Shown here one piece after another: positions 1 through 4,942 of a stretch of 5,124 nt of DNA. The position numbers were made by a program, and so were the translations under genes. How positions within the stretch are numbered: the stretch's first letter is position 1; the number at the start of each line of letters is the position of its first letter. The notes beneath the pieces were generated by a model. It worked only from the letters and a program-made list of their open reading frames with translations. It did no database searches and had not been told where the DNA came from. Origin of the DNA: Candidatus Bathyarchaeota archaeon (lineage in GTDB: Archaea; Thermoproteota; Bathyarchaeia; TCS64); contig DUKA01000235.1 in assembly GCA_013329615.1 (NCBI GenBank), positions 1,370 through 6,493 of the forward strand, written 5' to 3'.

Positions 1-567
1 CGTGATACTCACGGGGACGCCTAGGTGCCTGCCTAGGGTCCTGATCTGGCACTTGTAGAGATCGGCAAAGGGCATGAAGTCGACTCCGCCGTCGCCGTAT
101 TTTGTGAAGTAGCCGAGGTATAACTCCGTTTTGTTCGATGTTCCCATCACCATGGCCCCGCGTTTGTTTGCGTAGTAGTAGGTTAGTAGCATCCTGAGGC
201 GCGACTTCATGTTACCATGGGTTACGCGGTCGTCTGGGTTGAAATCGGGCATGTTTTCGCGCATCACATGTAACATGGGCGTGATTTCGACGCGCTCACA
301 CGTGACTCCGAATGCCTCACAGAGGCGTATCACATCCTCGACGTCGGTTTTCGGCGTGATATCCCGCTCAGGTAGAGTGAGCGCGGTGACGTTTTCTGCC
401 CCTAGATCCTTCACAGCGGCAGCTAGGGCTACTGCCGAGTCGATTCCACCACTTATGGCGACTATTACCTTCTCTTGATGCGCTGTTTTTAGTGTGTTTT
501 TTATGAATTCTGAGATCTTTGATTGGATTTTTTTCGGGTCTATTGCTAGTTGTGTGATGGTGATCAT
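1..567 (-). CDS. nadE: NH3-dependent NAD+ synthetase, N-terminal part (cut by window edge)
   Basis: NAD+ synthetase makes NAD+ from deamido-NAD+, ATP and ammonia in the cytoplasm, the last step of NAD biosynthesis. The 189 residues present show the N-type ATP pyrophosphatase loop SGGIDS (39-44), the GNMKSRLRM segment (118-126; relatives have GNIQARIRM), the GTSNKTE nucleotide-binding motif (142-148) and the strongly conserved YFTKYGDGGVD block (153-163), followed by the DLYK region (169-172). The ATG at 567-565 places the P-loop at the normal distance from the N-terminus, with no glutaminase domain in front, so ammonia is presumably used directly or is delivered by a separate protein. About 70-90 C-terminal residues should lie beyond position 1. 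The gene reads away from the small gene at 786. The first 30 codons are AT-rich while the rest is near 55-60% GC. I see no Shine-Dalgarno sequence. The family call is firm. Confidence 0.94.
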   Translation of the reverse strand, partial: MITITQLAIDPKKIQSKISEFIKNTLKTAHQEKVIVAISGGIDSAVALAAAVKDLGAENVTALTLPERDITPKTDVEDVIRLCEAFGVTCERVEITPMLHVMRENMPDFNPDDRVTHGNMKSRLRMLLTYYYANKRGAMVMGTSNKTELYLGYFTKYGDGGVDFMPFADLYKCQIRTLGRHLGVPVSIT

Positions 568-611
568 TGTTGTTTGGGTGTTGTTCGGTGGATTAAACCG
601 TTTCTGGTAGT

Positions 612-627
612 ATATTTAGCTAAATAT
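612..627 (-). promoter_or_regulatory. 16-bp perfect palindrome overlapping a likely nadE TATA box
   Basis: ATATTTAGCTAAATAT is a perfect 16-bp inverted repeat starting 45 bp upstream of the nadE ATG. On the minus strand its distal half runs into AAATATA, a reasonable archaeal TATA box. Initiation about 25 bp downstream would give a leader of roughly 20 nt. An operator overlapping the TATA box would suit repression by blocking TBP, but no regulator is identified. An AT-rich palindrome may also arise by chance, so the operator role is inference. Confidence 0.45.
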
Positions 628-732
628 TGGTTAATTATATCCGATTATGCTTATAATGTGTTTAGACGGCTGTCGTTGAGCGGTAGAATACTTGCTAGGT
701 GGCGAAAACAAAAGGTTGATACGGCATACAGA

Positions 733-744
733 ATTGTATACAAT
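733..744 (+). promoter_or_regulatory. 12-bp perfect palindrome at the likely promoter of the 786-1247 gene
   Basis: ATTGTATACAAT is a perfect 12-bp inverted repeat ending 41 bp before the ATG at 786. Its centre GTATAC is TATA-like, and a start point about 25 bp downstream would give a short leader holding the ribosome binding site at 774-780. Its sequence differs from the palindrome in front of nadE, but the distance to the start codon is nearly the same. Promoter and operator roles are inferred from position. Confidence 0.4.
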
Positions 745-773
745 GGTATCATTTCACGGTACCAACCATTACT

Positions 774-780
774 GAGGTGG
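774..780 (+). promoter_or_regulatory. Ribosome binding site of the small gene at 786
   Basis: GAGGTGG matches the complement of the archaeal 16S rRNA 3' end (core GAGGTG) and lies 5 nt before the ATG at 786. This fixes the start of the 153-residue protein and is the clearest Shine-Dalgarno in the window. Confidence 0.7.
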
Positions 781-785
781 CTTAG

Positions 786-1247
786 ATGGAATCTCCCGAA
801 GAAACCCAGAAGATAATCCAAAAAGCATTTCAAGACCCAATTACAGACCTTTTGTTAAAAAATAGCAATTTAACGAAGACACAGTTCGAAACATTGATGA
901 TTGACCTATTAATAGACGTAATGTCTGAGGAAAAGATACCCTTTAAAGAAAAGACGTTATTTAGGGCTAAGAAAGTCAGCAGAGGCTCATTTAGCCGTAC
1001 GTTAGGTCAGGGTAGGAGGCGTGTGATATCTTCAATTTTCACTATAGTCCTACTTAGCTATGTAGGGGTCTATGATGCCAAGCCCTTCGAGGAGTATCAA
1101 AACTTGGTCGAAAAATTGAGAGAATACCTTACAGCTATAGAGGGATCTGGCCCACGTCAGTCGAAGGCGATGCTTAGGCGTATTGAGGAGGAATTGACGG
1201 AGGGAATAGAGGCTTTATCGCGGCCCACGAAACTCAAGATGGTGTGA
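786..1247 (+). CDS. Conserved-looking archaeal protein of unknown function, 153 aa
   Basis: I cannot assign a function. The start is well supported by GAGGTGG 5 nt upstream. The protein is mostly helical and highly charged, with no signal peptide. An acidic N-terminal half (1-58) leads into a basic segment KVSRGSFSRTLGQGRRRV (63-80), then a hydrophobic helix (ISSIFTIVLLSYVGVYD, 81-97) too short and mixed to be a confident membrane span. A charged helical tail (101-147) follows. From memory, a similar 'RGS.xRTL.Q...V..SIYT.LLLGY.G' pattern occurs in hypothetical proteins of TACK archaea, but I cannot verify this. The basic stretch could be a DNA- or RNA-contacting helix, which is inference. 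The gene is AT-rich (30-40% GC in the first 120 bp) compared with nadE and the 5' part of hypF. Its TGA stop lies inside a palindrome shared with the hypF terminus. Confidence is for a real gene, not for any role. Confidence 0.75.
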   Translation: MESPEETQKIIQKAFQDPITDLLLKNSNLTKTQFETLMIDLLIDVMSEEKIPFKEKTLFRAKKVSRGSFSRTLGQGRRRVISSIFTIVLLSYVGVYDAKPFEEYQNLVEKLREYLTAIEGSGPRQSKAMLRRIEEELTEGIEALSRPTKLKMV

Positions 1248-1255
1248 TATCACAC
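1242..1255. repeat. 14-bp perfect palindrome across two convergent stop codons
   Basis: GTGTGATATCACAC is a perfect inverted repeat. It contains the TGA stop of the upstream plus-strand gene (1245-1247), and its last base is the final base of the hypF TAG stop on the minus strand. Its core GTGATATCAC recurs exactly at 1826 and 2133. It has no spacer for a loop, so it is more likely a protein-binding or modification site than an RNA terminator. Confidence 0.7.
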
Positions 1256-3579
1256 TAAATCACAGAGACGAGGGCGATGCAGGATTGGCCCAATGAGGAG
1301 CCACCATCGCCTGGAGCCGTTTTTTGGTTAGTAAACACTTTCAGCCCCTGTTTTTCGAGGGATTTGATGATTGTATTTGATATGTATTGGTTCACAGCGA
1401 CTCCACCCGACAGCGCAACACTGTGTACGTCCTGTTCTTGCGCGACGTTAAGAGCTGTGTTGGCTATCCCATTGGCGAGATATTTTTGGCTGAACGCTGC
1501 TATATCCTGAGTTTTAAACTTATTTTGATTGATAGTTAAATAATTTAGCATATTTTCTGTTTTTAATTGATATATTCCCCCGTCTTGTATGATTTCAGGT
1601 TTAAACTTTATTTTGTTTGGGTCCCCGAGCTCAGCTAGCGACTCTAGCCTCATGGTTAGCTCGCCTTCGTACGTTCTGCGATAAGTTGAACCAATTAGTG
1701 AAGCGACGGAGTCTAAGAGGCGACCCGAACTCGATGTCTTTATGACATTTTTCTCCCTAGCTTGCTGGGTTACTACCCAAAACTCATCTTGACCGTTAAT
1801 TAACGCTTTTTGTATGTGATTTTTTGTGATATCACGTATCTCCTCATCACTCATTGTGAGGGTTAATGCCGATATCAGCATCCTGTATGGGCTGTAGGCG
1901 CAGATATCGCCCCCTGGCATGGGTAGATTTTGGAGGTGTCCCGCCCTTTTGTAGTCGAAATAAGTGGAAATTAGCACTTCTCCACCCCATATCGAGCCGT
2001 CTGAGCCATATCCGGCACCGTCAAGGGCTATCCCAACGACCTCCTCGTCGGGTTTTATCCCGTTTTCGGCACATACGGACACAATGTGGGCGTGATGATG
2101 CTGTGATTTTGTGATGCGGGCACCTGTTTCCTGTGATATCACCTCCGCCAACTGTGACGTCATGTAGCCCGGATGCTGGTCACAGGCAATCACATCGGGA
2201 TTACGTGTGATTTTCAGGAGGTCACGCATGGCGTATATGGCCGTTTTCTCGTAGTCGAAGGACTCCAGGTTGGTAATGTCACCTAGGTACTGTGTCTGGT
2301 AGCATCTTCCGTCGAGTGTGACAGCTGCCACGTTGCTCTGCTCTGTACCGACGGCGAAAGATATGCCCTTTTTCAGGGGTATTTCAACGGGATCAGGCAC
2401 GTAGCCCCGTGATCTGCGTATGAATGCGACCCTTCCGCCGTTCATCCTGAGCAGAGAATCGTCACATCTGTTCACGATCTCCCTGTCATGAACCAAAAAG
2501 TAGTCGACTATCCCCCGTAGCTCGCTCAGGGCCGCCTCGTTAGTGGTCGCCATGGGCAGCCCTGACCTGTTCCCGCTCGTCATAATCAGCGCGGGCGCCC
2601 TGAGCCTCTTGAAGAGCATAACCTGTATCCCCGTGTAGGGTAGCATCACGCCGACCCTGCTCAATCCCGGGGCGACCTGCTCCGAGATGACCTCGCCGTT
2701 CTTCCTGACGAGAACTATGGGCTTCTGCCAGGAGACTAGGGCGCGCGACTCGGCTGCGTCGGGTTCCGTGAAGGTCTTCACGTCGTCCATGTCCGGCGAC
2801 ATCAGGGCGAATGGTTGGTAGGGCCTGTTTTTGCGCGCCCTGAGCTTGTTGACCGGCTCGTCCTCGGTTGCCAGCGCGGCTATGTGGAAGCCTCCGATGC
2901 CTTTCACGGCCAACACATGCCCCTCCCTGAGCAGCTTGGCGGCTTCGACGAAAACGTCCTGAACCACAATAGCCTTTCCACCGGCATCGAGTAGGCTCAT
3001 CTTAGGGCCGCAGTGGCTGCATGTGATACCCTGCGCATCGAAGCGTCTGTCCAGAGGGTTCTTGTAGTCTGTCGTGCAGTCGGTGCACATGGGGAAGTTG
3101 TGCATGTGCGTCCTCTCTCTGTCGTATGGGAGGGACTTCACGCCCGTGAACCGGGGGCCGCACCACGCGCAGGCGGTGAAGGGGTACTCGAACCACCGCC
3201 CGCTCTCGTCCTCCATGTCCATTAGGCAGTCCGGGCAGATGCCTATGTCGGGTGGAAAGATGCCCGAGGCCGCCTTGCCGCCGTTCCTGCTCTTGTCGAT
3301 GACGAACTCCTCGAACCTACCCCTGTAGGGCCTGTAGGAGGCGAGCACGCCACCAACCTCGGACACAGACGGTGCCTCGGACTTAATCGCGTTGATGAGG
3401 CCCTCGACTTCCCTCGTCGCGCCCTCAACGACGACCTCGACGCCGGCGTCGCCTAGGTTAATGACGTATCCTCTGAGCCCGTGGCGGACAGCGAGGCGGT
3501 AGATGAAGGGGCGGAAGCCTACCCCCTGCACCCTGCCTGTGACCCGCACCTCGGCCTCGACCAACTCGGGGGAAACCAA
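1255..3579 (-). CDS. hypF: [NiFe]-hydrogenase maturation carbamoyltransferase HypF
   Basis: HypF converts carbamoyl phosphate and ATP to carbamoyl-AMP and passes the carbamoyl group to the C-terminal cysteine of HypE, the source of the cyanide ligands of the [NiFe] hydrogenase iron. All domains are present in the 774 residues. The acylphosphatase domain (about 8-95) has VQGVGFRP with Arg23 and Asn41. Two HypF zinc fingers use C115/C118/C137/C140 and C165/C168/C187/C190, with GPRFT and NPLDRRFDAQ. The YrdC-like domain (about 208-392) shows KGIGGFHIA and MTSGNRSG. The Kae1-like domain (about 405-774) has the HHHAH metal site (494-498), LDGAGYG with Asp520, and GDGGSSLGQ with Asp758. Length is normal and no key residue is missing. 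The start is TTG at 3579; a TGA stop lies just upstream in frame, so the only alternatives are TTG at codon 6 or GTG at codon 11. No other hyp or hydrogenase gene is adjacent. GC content falls steeply towards the 3' end. Confidence 0.97.
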   Translation of the reverse strand: MVSPELVEAEVRVTGRVQGVGFRPFIYRLAVRHGLRGYVINLGDAGVEVVVEGATREVEGLINAIKSEAPSVSEVGGVLASYRPYRGRFEEFVIDKSRNGGKAASGIFPPDIGICPDCLMDMEDESGRWFEYPFTACAWCGPRFTGVKSLPYDRERTHMHNFPMCTDCTTDYKNPLDRRFDAQGITCSHCGPKMSLLDAGGKAIVVQDVFVEAAKLLREGHVLAVKGIGGFHIAALATEDEPVNKLRARKNRPYQPFALMSPDMDDVKTFTEPDAAESRALVSWQKPIVLVRKNGEVISEQVAPGLSRVGVMLPYTGIQVMLFKRLRAPALIMTSGNRSGLPMATTNEAALSELRGIVDYFLVHDREIVNRCDDSLLRMNGGRVAFIRRSRGYVPDPVEIPLKKGISFAVGTEQSNVAAVTLDGRCYQTQYLGDITNLESFDYEKTAIYAMRDLLKITRNPDVIACDQHPGYMTSQLAEVISQETGARITKSQHHHAHIVSVCAENGIKPDEEVVGIALDGAGYGSDGSIWGGEVLISTYFDYKRAGHLQNLPMPGGDICAYSPYRMLISALTLTMSDEEIRDITKNHIQKALINGQDEFWVVTQQAREKNVIKTSSSGRLLDSVASLIGSTYRRTYEGELTMRLESLAELGDPNKIKFKPEIIQDGGIYQLKTENMLNYLTINQNKFKTQDIAAFSQKYLANGIANTALNVAQEQDVHSVALSGGVAVNQYISNTIIKSLEKQGLKVFTNQKTAPGDGGSSLGQSCIALVSVI
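1826..1835. repeat. Second copy of the GTGATATCAC palindrome (inside hypF)
   Basis: This is an exact GTGATATCAC within hypF, where it is read as part of Arg-Asp-Ile-Thr (residues 582-585). The reading frame differs from that of the copy at 2133, so the amino acid sequence does not explain the repetition. Confidence 0.65.
2133..2142. repeat. Third copy of the GTGATATCAC palindrome (inside hypF)
   Basis: This is an exact GTGATATCAC within hypF, read as Glu-Val-Ile-Ser-Gln (residues 479-483), in another frame than the copy at 1826. Further GTGAT words lie just to the left at 2092, 2103 and 2111. Confidence 0.65.
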
Positions 3580-3608
3580 GCCGATTCACAGCTATGGGGG
3601 GCGAAGCC

Positions 3609-3618
3609 TATTAAATAA
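3609..3618 (-). promoter_or_regulatory. hypF: TATA-like element in the hypF divergent promoter region
   Basis: TATTAAATAA (minus strand TTATTTAATA) is the most AT-rich stretch between hypF and the divergent gene. Initiation about 25 bp downstream on the minus strand would fall near 3587, leaving a leader of under 10 nt before the TTG at 3579 and so a nearly leaderless hypF mRNA. This fits the absence of a Shine-Dalgarno sequence. The element is close to symmetrical and might also serve the plus-strand gene, though that would leave a leader of about 70 nt. Confidence 0.5.
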
Positions 3619-3630
3619 TGAGTCTGAAAG

Positions 3631-3647
3631 CCCTCATCTGCTGAGGG
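3631..3647. other. Short perfect hairpin in the hypF / winged-helix gene spacer
   Basis: CCCTCA (3631-3636) and TGAGGG (3642-3647) form a 6-bp perfect stem around the 5-nt loop TCTGC. It lies between the divergent genes and could be an operator, or a hairpin in the leader of the plus-strand gene if transcription starts at the TATA-like element at 3609. No T-run follows on either strand, so it does not look like a terminator. Confidence 0.35.
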
Positions 3648-3709
3648 TAACCAAAGGAGTAAAAAGGCGGTCCTGCGACATTCACACAGGAGAAATCGAC
3701 GGCGTCACC

Positions 3710-4378
3710 TTGGAGCTAACAATCACCGCTGTGGCCCTGCTTCTAGTGACCGTAGCCGCCTCCATCATCTTCTACCGCAAGATACAGGAGGCCACAGCCG
3801 AGTACGCGGATGCCCGCGAATCCGTGAGGAACATCACTTTCGGCTTCACGCGACAGGTCAACCGCCTGCAGCAGGATGTCGCCAAGGCCGAGAACGAGGC
3901 GACCACAGCCAAGATAGTCGCATCCGAGGCGCTCCGCAACAGCGGCGAGGCGAAGGAGGCCACGCTCAAAGGTCTCGAGGCAGTCAAGAGCCTCCAGAAC
4001 CGCGTCGAGACCACCGAGACATCCGTCGAGACGCTCCGCAAGGAGGTCCAGAAGCTCGCCACGGCTCCGAAGCAGCGCGTCGTCATCCGCCAGGACATCT
4101 CTGCCCCCATACCCGTACAGCAGGGCAACGTCCTAGCACAGCTAACCGAAACCGAGCTAAGCGCCCTCAAGAAGATCGCCGAACTCGGCGAAGGCGCCGT
4201 CCCCGAGATCAGGGAACACCTCGGCACAACACGCGAACACACCGCACGCATGCTCAAGAAGCTCTACGAGACCGGCTTCGTCGACCGCAGCACGAACGCA
4301 ATGCCATATCGCTACAGCGTCCGCAAAGAGATACGCGACCTCATACAGCAGCAACCTGAGCAGAAGCAGACCCTGTAA
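3710..4378 (+). CDS. Membrane-anchored coiled-coil protein with C-terminal winged-helix DNA-binding domain
   Basis: From a TTG at 3710 the gene encodes 222 residues in three parts. Residues 3-22 form one hydrophobic membrane span, followed by YRK, so the positive-inside rule puts the bulk in the cytoplasm. Residues about 25-118 are a long Ala/Glu/Lys/Arg-rich helix typical of a coiled coil. After a Pro-containing linker, residues about 143-207 resemble a MarR/ArsR-type winged helix: LTETELSALKKIAELGEG, then PEIREHLGTTREHTARMLKKLYE as the helix-turn-helix, then a wing ending PYRYSV. A membrane-tethered transcription regulator is the natural reading. The open frame extends upstream to an ATG at 3503, but those 69 codons lie partly antisense to the conserved hypF start and encode nothing recognisable. 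TTG 3710 puts the membrane span at the N-terminus. AGGAGA at 3688 is rather far (16 nt), so the start is uncertain. The gene is divergent from hypF. Confidence 0.82.
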   Translation: MELTITAVALLLVTVAASIIFYRKIQEATAEYADARESVRNITFGFTRQVNRLQQDVAKAENEATTAKIVASEALRNSGEAKEATLKGLEAVKSLQNRVETTETSVETLRKEVQKLATAPKQRVVIRQDISAPIPVQQGNVLAQLTETELSALKKIAELGEGAVPEIREHLGTTREHTARMLKKLYETGFVDRSTNAMPYRYSVRKEIRDLIQQQPEQKQTL

Positions 4379-4379
4379 A

Positions 4380-4411
4380 GGGAGAAAGGGGTACCCCCGA
4401 TTTCCCTTTTT
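4380..4411 (+). terminator. Hairpin plus T-run after the winged-helix gene
   Basis: Just after the TAA at 4376-4378, GGG (4380-4382), AAA (4385-4387) and GGGG (4388-4391) can pair with CCCC (4394-4397), TTT (4401-4403) and CCC (4404-4406). The stem has small internal bulges and is followed directly by TTTTT (4407-4411). The T-run alone would fit archaeal intrinsic termination. The placement supports a transcription end here. Confidence 0.6.
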
Positions 4412-4503
4412 ACGAATCTTTTAGCCAAATGGAGCCTGAAAACGGCCCCGTAAGTATGCCGATCTAATCAAAAGGAGCACCCCTTCCATACAGTGGTTGT
4501 AAA

Positions 4504-4510
4504 TTTTTTT
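4504..4510 (+). terminator. Seven-T run, possible second termination signal
   Basis: A TTTTTTT tract lies in the 202-bp spacer between the winged-helix gene and the cupin gene, before the cupin promoter. Archaeal RNA polymerase can stop at T-runs without a hairpin, so this may catch read-through. The rest of the spacer shows no gene, tRNA-like fold or repeat that I can support. Confidence 0.3.
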
Positions 4511-4548
4511 CTCGTTATCATGGGTAGCACGGTCTAAGCCGAGTATCC

Positions 4549-4554
4549 TTTATA
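4549..4554 (+). promoter_or_regulatory. TATA box of the cupin gene; leaderless transcript likely
   Basis: TTTATA is centred about 29 bp before the ATG at 4581. At usual archaeal spacing, transcription would start at or within a few bases of the ATG, giving a leaderless mRNA. No Shine-Dalgarno sequence precedes the ATG, which agrees. Confidence 0.65.
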
Positions 4555-4580
4555 CCCCCACAATCCCCCAGAGATATGAC

Positions 4581-4922
4581 ATGAATACCAACAGTTGGGA
4601 GAAGGCACCAAGACTCACCCCCGCACCCGGCGTCGAGATCAGGATACTCGGAAGCGGCGAGAAGGTCATGCTCGTCTACATAATCGCCCAGCCAGGAGCA
4701 GTCGTCCCCGACCACAAGCACCCACACGAACAGATAGGCACCTGCATCAAGGGCGAAGGCGTCCTCACCTCCGCGGGTAAGAAGTTCAAGACAGTCGCAG
4801 GCGCCAGCTGGCAGATACCCGGCGGAGAGAGTCACGACTGGGTCAACACCGGTAAGGGCGAAGCCATACTCATCGAGACCTTTGGCCCCCCACGCGAGGA
4901 CTACGCGAGCAAGGCGAAGTAA
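4581..4922 (+). CDS. Small single-domain cupin protein (cupin_2 type)
   Basis: This 113-residue protein is one conserved beta-barrel cupin domain. The first metal-binding motif is seen as DHKHPHEQIGTCIKGEG (44-60), with His45, His47 and probably Gln51 or Glu50 as ligands. The second is seen as PGGESHDWVNTG (80-91), with His85 as the remaining ligand. The ligand set is complete, so it should bind a divalent metal. Cupins of this size include sugar- and aromatic-compound isomerases, dioxygenases and stress- or ligand-binding proteins, and the sequence does not choose between them. No signal peptide or membrane segment is present, so it is cytoplasmic. The ATG is supported by the TATA box 29 bp upstream. 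Codons mostly end in C or A, as in the neighbouring GC-rich genes. The next gene begins 20 bp after its stop, so the two are probably co-transcribed. Confidence 0.9.
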   Translation: MNTNSWEKAPRLTPAPGVEIRILGSGEKVMLVYIIAQPGAVVPDHKHPHEQIGTCIKGEGVLTSAGKKFKTVAGASWQIPGGESHDWVNTGKGEAILIETFGPPREDYASKAK

Positions 4923-4928
4923 ACAGCG

Positions 4929-4933
4929 GGTGA
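4929..4933 (+). promoter_or_regulatory. Probable ribosome binding site of the last gene
   Basis: GGTGA lies 9 nt before the TTG at 4943 and 21 nt before the in-frame ATG at 4955. It complements part of the archaeal 16S 3' end and favours the TTG start. It lies 6 bp past the cupin stop, fitting translation of an internal gene in an operon. Confidence 0.45.
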
Positions 4934-4942
4934 GCCCCCCAC

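Noticed and set aside
209..478. Plus-strand open frame opposite nadE
   Set aside because: It is antisense to the strongly conserved NAD synthetase motifs, and its composition mirrors that gene.
550..816. Plus-strand open frame of 88 codons through the nadE / small-gene spacer
   Set aside because: It crosses both likely promoters and the start of the gene at 786, has no ribosome binding site, and encodes a Trp/Arg/Tyr-rich sequence without any recognisable pattern.
2091..2115. GTGATGATG resembling a C box of an archaeal C/D guide RNA
   Set aside because: No CTGA D box at a suitable distance follows, and the bases encode the His-rich metal site of HypF.
3503..3709. 69-codon N-terminal extension of the winged-helix protein from an ATG at 3503
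   Set aside because: It would overlap the conserved hypF start antisense and place an unpatterned hydrophilic stretch ahead of the membrane span. The TTG at 3710 gives a cleaner protein.
3772..4257. 161-codon minus-strand open frame opposite the winged-helix gene
   Set aside because: It is a Ser/Val/Arg-rich shadow of the GC-biased coiled-coil coding strand, with no promoter or family features.
4379..4580. Possible tRNA or small RNA in the spacer before the cupin gene
   Set aside because: No cloverleaf, T-loop GGTTCGA-type sequence or stable extended fold could be found by eye. Only the terminator hairpin, a T-run and a TATA box are supported.
4518..4835. Minus-strand open frame opposite the cupin gene
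   Set aside because: It is antisense to the complete cupin motifs and crosses the cupin promoter. It has no independent support.
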